Below, one piece after another: positions 11,354 through 22,377 of a DNA stretch of 64,000 nt. Source of the stretch: Mesostigma viride. Taxonomy: Eukaryota; Streptophyta; Mesostigmatophyceae; Mesostigmatales; Mesostigmataceae. Both the position numbers and the translations under genes were made by a program. A model generated the notes under the pieces. The model had not been told where the DNA came from. It was given only the letters and a program-made list of their open reading frames with translations, and did no database searches. How positions within the stretch are numbered: position 1 is the first letter of the stretch; each line of letters begins with the position of its first letter. The DNA lies in NCBI GenBank assembly GCA_009746045.1, contig RPFO01000097.1:779646-843645 (forward strand). The letters are read 5' to 3'.

Positions 11354-13310
11354 TTCATGCTGCGATGGATGAGCTGTGTTTGCCACACATTCTGCATTTG
11401 CCGCAAGTGCAGGCTGCGATGCCGCTCGTGGTGCGCAACACTTTCGGCACTCCCATTGCCCCTGGCATTACTCTCCCACCTTGGGACCAATGGTTTTCAG
11501 CAACGGGAAGGTCAGCCGCGATACACGACGCCCACCGAGCTGGCCACGGTCCCTCTTGGCAGGGCCCTGCCCCTGCCAACAACAACGGTATTTCAAGTAC
11601 CTTGATCCCACCTCACAGCACGTCATGACCGCTGACCTCAGCATCCTGCCGAGCCACACGCTTGTAGACCTTTTTGCCAAAGGCACCAAGTTTCGCCGGC
11701 CGTGGGTCCAGCGCACGTGTGCCAAAGAGGTGAATGCACTGCTCTCAACATCACTGCGCGAATTCTGCAATGCCATTTGCACGGACCTACAGCTTGCTCC
11801 CCTTGCCATGGAACCGTGGTTTTGCGCCGTCATTCACGAATGCAATGCACGTCTCACCAGGCTTGATTACCGTCTCCGGCAGGTCCACCGCACCACCTGG
11901 CTCAACACCACAGATAAAGCACTTCTTGACCACTTATAGCAGGACTTTATCATCACGTGTGTTGACAAGAGTGCCAACAACTTTGCTTTTATCTGCAAGA
12001 AGCACTACCTTGCTACTTTGCAACACGAGTTGGCGTCCAGCCCTACCTAATAATATGTTCAGCGTGCACAGTCCACCGCCAGTATCACTGCTGCTCATCG
12101 GGCTTTTCTGCACAGCAAAACTCCTGTTGCTTTGCGCACCATTGCTGCGTAGCATTCCGCCCCACTGACGCCTCTCTCGAAACTCATCTGCCATGCTTTG
12201 AATGCTCTTCTCCCCGAAACCAATGGGTTACATATGGGTGGAGGTGCTGTCGAATGCCGGGTATGAATGCGCTGGTAGTTGGCGTCATAGACTCAGCCAA
12301 GGACGCCTACGCCTTGCCGCCCTTAGCCGTTCTAAGACAGCAGCAGAGAAGCATATATATACCTATGCCCATAGCCACCTATGATTTCACCACTCTATAT
12401 ACCACACTAGATTTGCACGATTTGAAAGCTCGTTTAGATAGCCTCCTTACTCGTCTGTATGCACGTAGGCCTCACGGGCGCAACCACCTGCACGTGCCTG
12501 TTGCTCAGACCAAGCCCACGGCCAACGTGGCTCTCGGGGATTGCGGCAGGTGCTATCGTGCGGGATGCTTATAATTATATTATCACGAAGGCTGACCTTG
12601 TTCATTGGATCTCCTATCTTGTTGATAACACCTTCATTTGTTTTGCGGGCAATGTATACCAACAAGCTATCGGCATCCCTATGGGCACTAACTGTGCCGG
12701 GCTCCTTGCAAACCTCTATCTATACACTTATGAGCTTGCATTCATGGAGAATCTCATTGCCTCAAACGATGATGTTCTCATCAGGCGTTTTATCCACACA
12801 TGTCGATACATTGATGAGGTACGTCATTGCTTTCGACAACCCTGACTTCGCAACCCATTTGTATATCACCGCTGGTCTGCCTGGCATCTACCCGCAAGCA
12901 TCCCTCACATTAAAGCTCACGTCGGAGGATACTTACTGCAATTACCTCGATCTTAACATTACCCATAACAAGAAGGGCTGGCGTACGGCTGTCTATGATA
13001 AGCGCACGGATCCTAAATAGCAGCAAATTCCTTTTATTCGTTACCCCGATATTCACAGTCTCCTTTCCCACACAGCAAAATATGGTGTTGTTCTTAGTCA
13101 GTTACATCGTTTTTCCCGTCTTTGTTCTTATCGTGTCGATTTCATCACGACTCTTGTTGAACTCTTGCATCCTTTGTTGGTCAAAGACTATGACCGAGAC
13201 ATTATGCTCCGTCAAGTCCGGTGTTTTTTGCAACGTCAACCACATCTGTTCGGTGCTGCCCCTTGGCACAAGCTCTACAAACAGGTCGTTGACCGGCTGG
13301 ATCGCCTAGC
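11354..13310 (+). pseudogene. Penelope-like reverse transcriptase, broken by frameshifts and stops
   Basis: Fragments in successive frames keep a recognisable order: a leader block with DKSANNFAFICKKHY (about 11965-12010), an RT motif A-like block TYDFTTLYTTL (about 12378-12410), the motif B' block QQAIGIPMGTNCAG (about 12660-12702), and a catalytic block RYIDEV (about 12803-12821) where Y-x-D-D is expected, so the second Asp has become Glu. A thumb block LDLNI...VYDKRTDPK ends at a TAG at 13018, and similar text continues to about 13310. The DKxANN and GIPMGTNCA blocks are typical of a widespread Penelope-like lineage. At least four frame breaks make it a dead copy. Confidence 0.8.
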
Positions 13311-13675
13311 ATCTCCGCACATCTGAACCCTGTGGTGCCAGATCTCCTTTGCGGCCGTTCCGAGCTTGGAACTGGATTCGCTGTCCACATCGTCGCGTCG
13401 CTGCAGCAACACGATGTTTTCTGGCATACGAGGGCTTTTGGTTCCCGCCGCACATTTGAAAGTGCTGTCCTCCGGATTTTTGCCTTTGCACCGTGTGCAG
13501 TTCTTCGACGTTTGGAATCATGGCATGGCTAACGTAATGACTGACTAGCTAGACCTTTTCAGTGGTTTCCCATTTGCGGGTATTTCCTCGTAAATTGTGG
13601 GAGAGCGCTCGCAGCAATGGTGCTTACCCCTAAACACTCCCGGCCAGTTAGGCTCGAAACACACGCCCTGCATGA
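13311..13675. other. 3' untranslated part of the Penelope-like element
   Basis: No coding signal that can be supported. The stretch joins the broken reverse transcriptase to the downstream 214-bp direct repeat. Confidence 0.5.
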
Positions 13676-13889
13676 TCAAGCAAGCTGTTTCCGGCCCCAC
13701 CGTCTAGGTCATCTAGTCGCTCTACACGTAAGCCAGCCATAATTTCAATGCACAAGGCTACACATTTCCATCACCATTCATATTCATCATCCTGAACGAC
13801 TCGAACACGCGGACAAGATAACGGCAGGCTCGAGCTACCATCGTCCGGATTCTCCCGATTTCTGGCCTGCGCTGGTTGTCTCCTTGATA
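13676..13889 (+). repeat. Direct terminal repeat, downstream copy (candidate Penelope pLTR)
   Basis: Partner of 9170-9383. It is followed at once by A-rich DNA (ATTAAAAAGGGAAAAAG...), as expected behind the 3' end of a target-primed retroelement. Confidence 0.8.
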
Positions 13890-14147
13890 CATTAAAAAGG
13901 GAAAAAGAAAAAAGAAAAAGAAAGAAAGAAAAGAAAATGTAATTAGTAATAATACGAACAATAAAAAATATAGACAAAGTAAAAAGTAATAATAATAACA
14001 AAAATGGAATAAATAAAGGTCATTGCTGGGATGTGGTGAGGCACAGGCGATGTTGGAGTATGGGTCAGGAGTTCGATGTTTCAGCGCCCGCGGTGCCCGC
14101 CTGGGAGTCTCCTATCCAACAGGGTCTAAAGCCTCGTGCCCAGCAGT

Positions 14148-14339
14148 TAGCATATTGGTGATTCAATATGCTAAGCATAACATACTTAAGGATATATTTC
14201 CAACGCCGTGCTGAACACCTTATTTGGACAAGGGACTTGATAACTTTCACGTCCCTTGTCCAAATAAGGTGTTCAGCACGGCGTTGGAAAGATCTCTTTA
14301 AGTATGTTATGATTAGCATATCGAATCACCAATATGCTA
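14148..14339. repeat. 192-bp near-perfect inverted repeat (hairpin element)
   Basis: Left arm 14148-14236 and right arm 14251-14339 are reverse complements with few mismatches, separated by a 14-bp loop (TTGATAACTTTCAC). The termini read TAGCATATTGGTG and CACCAATATGCTA. It looks like a fold-back element or MITE, with no coding capacity. No clear target-site duplication was found. Confidence 0.9.
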
Positions 14340-14679
14340 GCTCCAGCTCACTCCAATGAAAAAGTGTAAGGTGAAAAGGGGGCAGGCAGTGAAAAATAGA
14401 CCGGATGAACAAACATAACAGTGAGAGTTATAAAGAGGAGTTGAGGCACAAAGAGAAGTGGCCAAGGAGAGAAAAAAGGAAAGCAAGAAAGAAGTAAAAA
14501 AAAAAGAATAAAGTAATAAAATAATCATAACAATGAAATGAGAAGAAGAACAAATTATTACAAATGAGAATACAAAATTGTTGATTAGGCATATACATAA
14601 GAATGACAAGAAGAAAAAGTAAAGTAAAAAATAAAAGAAAATGAGGTGCATGGGATGGAAAACCCTTGCAATGAACAGA

Positions 14680-14800
<121 letters not shown>

Positions 14801-16632
14801 GGGAAAAAAAAAACTACTGCGTGAGGTGTGAGAACTTACTGGTAGAAGTGACGAAGAGAGAGCAGCCCGAAGATGCATGTTAACAAGGGTTACCGAAGAT
14901 GTGTGGAGGCAACCCGACCAGTAGAGCTGGAAAGCGACATTGAGAGTACGTAGGAGCCTGGGAAATGCAAAGGAAATATGACTGGACAGAAAACAAAGTA
15001 GAATTAGTAGAAAAGGTAGGCTCCTAGCATAGGAGTAGCTGTGTGTATCCTAGAAGCGAGACAATCTGCCTGTGCAGCATGCTGCGACTATTTAAAAGGT
15101 GGCGTATATATGGGGGTTGTGGTTAACCCTGGGTATGCCCCTAAAAACCCTCAGGCTCCGGGAGAGGCCTTTATATTCTCCCAAACCGGCGCCTCTAAAT
15201 GTGTTCCAAGCCTAAGTGTGGGCTCCAGACCATGGGGCAGCCTTACTGCATCCGCTATATGAGTCAGCCATGCTTTGCCATTTTTATTTCGCTGGCAGTG
15301 GTACGTCAGGCCCGGGGACGGCTCCGGCGCGAATACGCGCGACGGTGGTCGGCGTCCAAGCGGTCGTTTGAGGGCCAGTCGTTGAAATTCGGGGCAGAAA
15401 TTGCGGATTTAGTGCCGAAATCTGCGGTAGGGTGCCGGCAATCTTTTTCGGCCTTAACTGACCTGGGACGAGGCGAATAAAGGTAGCTTGGACTTGTTTC
15501 GATGGTCCTAAACCACGAGCAAAGGTGGTCGGCTGCTGTCCCGTCGTTTGAGGGGTGGGCATAGAAATTTTGACCCGAAATTGAGTCGCAAGGCCGGAAA
15601 GTGCGGTAAGGGAACAAAAATTCTACTGTATTTCGGCCCTGGGCGTGCTTGTTCGAGCTGTTTTACGTTTGATACTGCCTTGCATGATGACCCTCAACGA
15701 CGAGCAGTGTAAAAAATATAGTAGGCTGCAATGCTGGCTGCTCAAGATCTGAATGCGGGGTCATTAGCTATCTTTGGCTCTCGGGGCTTTGCGGGCAGGG
15801 CATACTGCGTCACAGCCCGATGGCTTTGAAGGAGCGGGTCGGCTGGTCCATTACGTGATGGTAACGTGAAAAAGAATATGTGGAGCCGAATTTTATGGGG
15901 AAAACCGGTGGCTGGAGGAGCGCTGGGTGTGGCTCCCTGGATTTTGTTTCTCGAGGGCTTACGTGATGGTAGGGCGGCTCGGCGGCCTTGGGCCAGTGGT
16001 GGCCGGTTGGGGGAGGTGCCTTTCTTGACGGCGTCAAGGGGCTAAGGGCTGTGGTGTTTTGGAACTGGGGCGAGGCTAAATGAGCGGCCTACGTAAAAAA
16101 GACTTTTGGGCGCTGCCAGGCTAGTACCCTGCGAGCTTTGGGATGACATCTGTAATGGCATCCAAGAGGTGGGCAGGCAATGGGGGGAGCCTGGTGAGAC
16201 CGGCTGGTTTTGACGGTTGTGAGGGCTAAGAGCAGGGGCGCTTGCTCGAGATAGCCTAAGTGACCGGCTAGCTGTCCTGAGAATGGAATGGAGATTACAC
16301 CTTGCTACTACGTATGCCGCCGGCAGCCCTCTAGGGAGAGTACCTGGGGATGCTTGCACCCCGGGTTACGCCCTGCAAACAGAGGGCTGTGACCGTAGCG
16401 GCAGCTTGTGGCATGTGACTTTTGGCGAGTCGCTGGGCCATAGCACTGGATCGTGATAGTTATGGCATGAGGAGCGCGAGGAGGATGGTGTAGGGTGGAA
16501 GTTGGCAGACGTGTCAGCTATTTTTGCTGGACGAGGGGGGGGAAAGGTGTGGGGGATTGATCGACCGTACCATCGGTTGGACGCTGTTCTCTCCTATCCA
16601 AGGGGGATCAAGGCATTGTTTGAGACTTCGCT
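14801..16632. other. Unassigned region with a diverged tandem duplication
   Basis: No gene recognised. A diverged direct duplication of about 180 bp begins at about 15343 and 15525: both halves share GGTGGTCGGC, then CGTTTGAGG, a GAAATT block and GTGCGGTA or CTGCGGTA before AGGG. The rest (15620-16632) shows no domain, tRNA-like fold or long intact frame. Confidence 0.5.
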
Positions 16633-16670
16633 AGTGGGGCGCACTCCAGCAGACAAGCTGGGGCCCCACT
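16633..16670 (+). other. DIRS 3' hairpin, family C copy 1
   Basis: Outer stem AGTGG/CCACT, then GGC/GCC pairs, a GCAC bulge on the 5' side, inner stem CCAGC/GCTGG and a loop AGACAA containing GACA. Same layout as the hairpins of DIRS-A and DIRS-B with different stem bases. Confidence 0.75.
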
Positions 16671-16699
16671 GTTGGTGACAGGCTTCCCCGCGACCAGTA

Positions 16700-16737
16700 A
16701 GTGAGGGGCACTCTAGCAGGCATGCTAGGCCTTCACT
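16700..16737 (+). other. DIRS 3' hairpin, family C copy 2
   Basis: Outer stem AGTGA/TCACT, then GGG/CCT pairs (C-G changed to G-C relative to the other copies), GCAC bulge, inner stem CTAGCA/TGCTAG and loop GGCA. Confidence 0.75.
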
Positions 16738-17009
16738 ATTGGTGAGGGGTCCTCCACGGCCAGAATGGCCAGGCTGGGGGAAGCGGGGAGTGAGATGGCA
16801 GCATCAGCTGGCTGGGGGGGCCTGCAGATGCTTTATTCACCAATTATGCGACTTTGGTCCAAGAGTCTCTTGTGCGTAAACGTATTTTGTAAAAAATAAT
16901 GTTTGGAGCCCTCAGTAATGGAGTGAACGAGTTGGGACATGCATAGGGATGGTTGATCTCCCTCGATCTGGATTCCCTGATTTGTCGGGGCGGAGGGAGC
17001 GAAGGAGGC

Positions 17010-18006
17010 GAGGTGCGGAGGTCCTTGATCGGTGGGTGGTGATGGTGCTGCAAGTGCGGCGCATGCTCTGCTTTTCCTGCAGTTCCTCCTCCTCCTCCTC
17101 CTGCTGCTGCAGCTTCCGGCCACGCCTCCTTCCCTGGATGGTGCTGCGGCCACGGCGCTTGCTTTGCTTCTTGTGTTCCTCCTCCTCCTCCTCCTCCTCC
17201 TCCTCCTCCTCCTCCTCCTCCTCCTCCTCCTCCTCCTCCTCCTCCTCCTCCTCCTCCTCCTCCTCCTCCTTCTCCTCCTCCTTCTCCTCCTCCTCCTCCT
17301 CCTCCATGTTGTCTGCATCCTCATCGGCCACGTCGGCCGTGCCATCATCCACATAGTCCTCGTCGTCACTGTTGTTGTGCACATCCACATGCAGTGGCAT
17401 TGTGATGGCAACTGCAAAGGCCGTGTTGCCGTCTTCTCGCATGACTTTGGGGCTGAGGGCCTGCCCCGTCTGCTCACTGTACCGTGACAAGACCTAATTG
17501 CGCATGAACGCGGCAGGGCCATGCAGGCAGGCGCAGACAAATTCCAAGACCTTGTCCAAGGCAGTGTACTCCTCAAACATGCCGTCTGACCACACAACGG
17601 TAACCTTGCCAGCTATGGCCACCACCCAACCATGAAACCTCTCCTTCCTCCTGGAGCGGCCATCTGCAATTAAACAGGGCGCAGACACGCATGCCGAGCA
17701 ATTCCTCCTGCCCCTTCTCCTGGAAGTAGCTGGCGCATGCAGCCTGTGCCGACTTCACCGCAGCGCCCGGCGTCTTGTAGCCCTCCCAGTCAATGCCCGC
17801 ATGGCATCTTGGGTCGTGCGTGTCAGCTTGCTGCCTTGGGCTGACAGCTTGGGCGTGAAGACCGCAGCGTTGCCGTTCATAGACCAGTGTTGGATAGCAA
17901 TGTCCTCCACCGGGACGACCAACCCGACCCCGGTTGACCTACCATTGACGGTTGCCAGCCCCCCTGCAAGGGAAACCTTGTCAAACCGGCTGCCCCAACA
18001 CATCAC
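17010..18006 (-). pseudogene. Broken minus-strand gene: globular domain, acidic tract, basic segment
   Basis: Frames 17755-18006, 17494-17688 and 17010-17490 read in series on the minus strand, joined by frameshifts near 17690-17755 and a stop at 17494. The middle part contains KERFHGWVVAIAGKVTVVWS, then DGM, resembling a small beta-barrel (Tudor-like) fold. After it come an Asp/Glu-rich tract extended by the GAG microsatellite and a Lys/Arg-rich segment. The same order (small domain, acidic linker, basic patch) is seen in the piggyBac-type protein at 56648, so a related transposase N-terminus is possible. The last part of the frame is antisense to the DIRS-C repeat and is not original. Function unknown. 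Confidence 0.35.
17177..17306. repeat. TCC trinucleotide microsatellite
   Basis: Mostly pure (TCC)n with two TTC interruptions. It encodes poly-Glu with Lys on the minus strand. A shorter TCC/TGC cluster lies at 17083-17110. Confidence 0.97.
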
Positions 18007-20968
18007 CTAAAATCGGTCCGTCCGGTTACATGAGATCCTGGGAATTTTGGCGCGAACGCGTCGTGTTGAGGACGACGGGACCAGAAAAATTCCACCTTGC
18101 ATGGCTGTCGACCCTATGTCCGCCGGAATATCAGTCAAAAGTCAATTGCGCAGTCAATTGCGCAGTCGCTGCGATTGTTGCAAACAACGCGTAAACTCTC
18201 CTGCTTTGCGATGATGCATGGTAGATATTACTCTCGAATGTTCATGCGTCAAAATAATTCGCAAACTGAGACGCTGATTTTCTGTGTCGGCCTGATCTGG
18301 ATCGCATCGGCAGCGAAAATGCATGTTTATTAATTGTGGGGGAAACTTTTTTGTTGGAAGCTCACAATTCCCAAAAGGTTGAATCCGAATGGGCTTCAAG
18401 TCTACTTTCACGAGCGCTAATCAGTTTTTCGAGAAACGAAACACATTTTACAGGCTGTCGCATTACCTGCCGGCAGGTCAGATTTTGCTGTTTTCAGTGA
18501 CGTTCACGACCGTTCTTGCTTGATGGGTTTCTTCCTTTTTTTCGGCTCACGGCATGGCGGGGCTTGTTCCAACATGCCTGCGGAGGTGTAACATGTGTAG
18601 CCATGATTTAAAAGTCACATATTGCTGTCGCGCCACCATCTGTTACTGCTCGACACTGCAAGAAACACTTGTTGCCTGCTCGCAACGCAAGCACGACAAC
18701 GGTGCCCTAATCCACATCCAGGCGTGTATTTCCGAGAAAAACTTCAGGCTTTTGTCGCGGCATACCTTACGTGTTCCAAGCCGTTCACCGCTCCCCGAAT
18801 TAGTCTTATGACTCGCTTTTATAGCATTGTGGGTTCGCGTCCGCCATCTCCGCCGGGTGCTGACATGAGATGTTCGCGCTGAACCTGGACTGCAAGGTCG
18901 CCTGCTTCTGGTCAGCTGTACGTATTTAGCAAGCTCTGGATGATATTGTCATGGTTTTGGTGCAGGAAGGTGCTGTGGGGGGGTCTATCTCACCTCTTTA
19001 CCTAGCTTTCCTCCTCCTAGCTTGACAGCTAAGTTTGCATCAGGAAGTCATGCTTGTTGACAAAGCTCGATGGATGTCAACCTTGGGATGTGCTGTGAAG
19101 GTGTTAGCATGCTTGTTTGAAGAATTGAACGCGTATGTGTGCAAGCAATCGACATTTTCTTTTAAGGGGAGGGTCCCATAGAAATATATCAAAACTTACC
19201 CCCCCTAATAACTACAGAAATGCAACTGACAACCACAGAATGATGTTTGTGGACCATAAACATGATGTTTGGGCATGCATACCACCACTTGTTGGGGGTA
19301 CTACCCCCAGCCATACACCGGCTATGAGCTAAAAATAGAAAAAAACGCTGTCCGGGGCACATCTTGCCCAGAACAGTGGGAGAACCAGTTGCATGAAAAA
19401 AGCACACCCCATATAAAAATGTCATGGGACATTGTTTCTACCTAATTGGATCAACAAAATCAGCACATCCCTTTGAGTTATTAATTTTTGGGCCAAAAAT
19501 ACGCTTTTTTTGGCGGGGCGTCCCCATACACACTCATAACACATCAATTAGGCCTGAAAAGCACAAGTAAAATTCTGTCATGACCATAGAAGGCACTGTC
19601 AAAGTTTGGTGGCATTCTGAGCTCAGCTGTAGCAGTTATTAATTTTGGCAGTTATTAATTTTGGCAGTTGGCCACCTGTGCAGACGCTAAGGAAGGCATT
19701 AGTGAGTATTAAGGCACACTGACACTTCCTATGCCATCCAAAAGGCTCCTGACCATGCCCAATTCGACCACAATGTACAAGGAGGTGGCTGGGCACGTCA
19801 TGTGCCCTTGCCTTACCTCGACACGGGCAACCTGTTGCGTGTGTGCACAACAATGAGGCAGGTAGCTCTACATGCCTAGCCAACACTTCTAAAGCATATT
19901 CCAGGTTTATGGTGTGGGCATCATCCCAAAACCAAGCTCAAACACACCCTAGAAAGCCATATCCACTAATTGCCCAACAAGGGTAACAACAGACAGTCCA
20001 CAGAGAAAGCAGAATTATCATACATGCTGCTTGCCAAGGCTTCTTACCATGGTTACCTTGCCTTGCTAGCATATGAATTAGGGCTCTCCCATTTTAGTGG
20101 GAGAAAGGCCAACAAGACAACGATAACCCCTACCTACGTGCAGTTCCACCCATGCAGTATGCCCCTCAGAAAAACCACTGCCACCTTTCTTTCCAGCGCA
20201 ATCGTTTGCCAAGAAACAAACTCAAGCTTGTGAGCCTCTAACCACAATGAAGCCTCTGCTAAGAAAGGCCGCGTCAATATTCACACAAAACTGAGTGCTG
20301 TTAGCAATCTCCTTCCAAGAAACCACTCAGCAAATCCCTGACAACTTGACGATATGCCACGGTCACGCTTTGACACATCCCAGCCATGCAACGTACATAA
20401 AAACCACTGAAAGGTGCCAGGAATCTGGCGATGCGCAGCACGGAATGGCATTATACCTGGCGCTAACTGCACGGAAAGAAGCCGAAAACTTGCGTTGATA
20501 ACCCATAAAGGAAGCGAAACATTCATAGGGTCACGTTGATCACACGATCGTACCATTACCGGAATTGTCCTTCGCCCAGCGGCGCAAGAAAGAACAACCT
20601 TCCATGGAATAATAAGACGCGCATCCCGCGAGCCTAGAGAGTGTCTTACCGATCATGACGGAAATCTTGCCGAAACCCAGCAAAATTTTTAAAGCTTTAC
20701 CAATAACGATTTAAACGCATCCTTGACGCTAGGTAAAGCCCATAAAACCTGACAATCACCGCCGCCAGCGTGCATTCTAATTTATTCCTCTCGACGAAAA
20801 CATCAGATTGGACCCTCGTGGCGATGGTCATCAATAAAATCATCGACACTGCAAAAAACGCGAACTCCGCTACGAAGTAGTATCATATACTCATCGTCTT
20901 TAAGATTCGCTCAGTTTCTCTGCATTCGGCGAGCTATCTTTTTCTACTCTGCCTGAAAGCACGTCGCC
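18007..20968. other. Unassigned AT-richer region, probably decayed mobile DNA
   Basis: No gene recognised in nearly 3 kb. Noted inside: an E2F-like TTTTGGCGCGAA (about 18045), and a 16-bp tandem (GCAGTTATTAATTTTG, two full copies and a third start, about 19631-19668). Base composition differs from the GC-rich coding regions. All frames are short. Confidence 0.5.
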
Positions 20969-21154
20969 ATGGCCAGCTCCGGTAGGGGTGCGCGCCCCGT
21001 GCACCACTTTTTCACGGTACGGACGGGTACCGCGAATTTTTCGGCGCCAAAATATTCGCGCCGGGACCGTCCCCTTAAGGGCAGTAGGAAGCAGCCACGT
21101 TCTTCTTCAATTGTGTCAGGACGTCTATGTTGCCTTCACTGCACTCTGTCCTAG
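20969..21154 (+). CDS. Small hypothetical ORF (61 aa)
   Basis: ATG in a good context (CGCCATGG). The product is Arg/Ser-rich with HHFFT and CCLHC segments that could be a worn zinc-finger start. A second short frame (about 21128-21244) with EEFDATADDYDQWGGEDG overlaps it, suggesting a frameshift in one older gene. Palindromic TTCGGCGCCAAAA/TTCGCGCC motifs lie inside (about 21038-21065). No family can be assigned; it may be a fragment of a DNA transposon. Confidence 0.2.
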   Translation: MASSGRGARPVHHFFTVRTGTANFSAPKYSRRDRPLKGSRKQPRSSSIVSGRLCCLHCTLS

Positions 21155-22070
21155 AGGAGTTTGATGCCACTGCAGATGACTATGACCAGTGGGGTGGTGA
21201 GGATGGGCCGGTGTGCTGGGGTGAGCCCGAGGGGCATCTTTGATCACGTGCCCCTTAGGCAATCATGCCGGGCTGTGCAGTTTGTGGCTTGTGATGTATG
21301 GATGCAGCGGGTGAAGCAGGTTGTCGTTGCCGTGGCCGGTGTCAGTGAACTATATCATCTTTTAACTTACCCCAAGCCCCCCTAAGACCTAAACTGCCTC
21401 GCCTTCTTTGAGGGGTTGCCTTCTTTGAGGAGTGCTATGTCTTGAAAGGTTTGTTGGGGCCCTGGCCTTTCAGAGTAGGTTGAGGTGGAGAGGGGTGGCA
21501 CACTGCTAGGTGATGGCAGGGCCATCAATGTGATGCACCTTACGTTGGGATGGGGACCATGCATTTGTTCTTGTTTGCTAGCATAGTTAACGCCAAGCGC
21601 ATTGCATGGCGTGTTCCTGATTTGGCACGATTCCAGCCGCACCGGAACGAGTTCATTCCGACAAGTATCAAGAAAGTTATGGCGTTCCAACTTCCCGGTC
21701 GCGCGCGAGCGCGAGCCGGCTGATCTTCCAAGTCATGCGTGAATATGTGCCGACGACATATGGGGTCGACAGTAAAACCTGGGCTGACAGGAATTAGGTA
21801 CTGTACTTACGACGGTATTGGATTAATACGTCGTACGCAGGAAATAGGAACCTTAACCTGTGGTCTGTTGGTACCGCAGGCTTAGTCCTGGACTATTAGG
21901 TGCAGACGCAATAATCACTGTGTAGACTGTACTCTGTGGTCACTGTGCCTGTATGGCAGACCTACTGTATAGGATCTGGACTCTGTACAGGTTGTTAATA
22001 CTGTACCGGGGTGTTAATACTGAGCAGGACCTACGAGGCTGCTCAGGCCTAGCAAAGCACAGTGAACAAG
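21155..22070. other. Upstream flank and probable LTR/promoter region of Copia-2
   Basis: No intact gene after the small frame ending at about 21244. From about 21750 the sequence is rich in short GTACTG/GTCGTA repeats and leads into a TATA box. By position this could be the 5' LTR of Copia-2, but no second copy is visible in the window to prove it. Confidence 0.4.
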
Positions 22071-22078
22071 TATATAAA
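22071..22078 (+). promoter_or_regulatory. TATA box upstream of the Copia-2 leader
   Basis: TATATAAA, about 300 bp before the first ATG of the spliced ORF at 22378. It is the best TATA match in this region; placed by sequence only. Confidence 0.55.
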
Positions 22079-22377
22079 GAATAGGCCAGTGCCAACTGGT
22101 CATCTTGCGAGCCCAACTCACGTGTGTTGCCTAGCTTGACTTGGCAAACTCGTGTCTAAGCCTCAAGTGTCTGAGTGTTGTAACATTATCCAATTTTGAC
22201 AAAGCTCCGTTCCAACCACATTCACACAATTGCTGCATTGCAACCACATCCTTATACATTGCGTTCTTAAAACGTTAACTCAAATTACAAGCAGTAATTT
22301 CGACGGAACGACCAGGAGGGTTGTTGCTGTGTGCTGCGTGCAGCGTTGACGACGTGGTGAAGATCGTTGGGTGTCGA

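Larger units (their letters stand above)
16633..17160 (+). mobile_element. DIRS-like family C, 3' terminal fragment
   Basis: Two copies of the DIRS 3' hairpin (16633-16670, 16700-16737) are followed by AT-rich DNA with AATAATG. A junction at about 16948-16985 (GGTTGATCTC...GATCTGGATTCCCTGATTTG, then GGAGGGAGCG) matches the start of the A repeat in DIRS-A and DIRS-B. The sequence differs enough to be a third family. No recombinase coding region remains upstream. Confidence 0.65.

Noticed and set aside
17010-17490. Leu-rich + strand frame (17032-17487) as a membrane protein
   Set aside because: The Leu run is the complement phase of the TCC microsatellite. There is no signal or second membrane segment outside the repeat.
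21750-22200. 5' LTR of Copia-2 with a matching 3' LTR near 59.3-59.9 kb
   Set aside because: Comparison by eye finds no shared sequence. The 3' LTR is either missing or outside the window.
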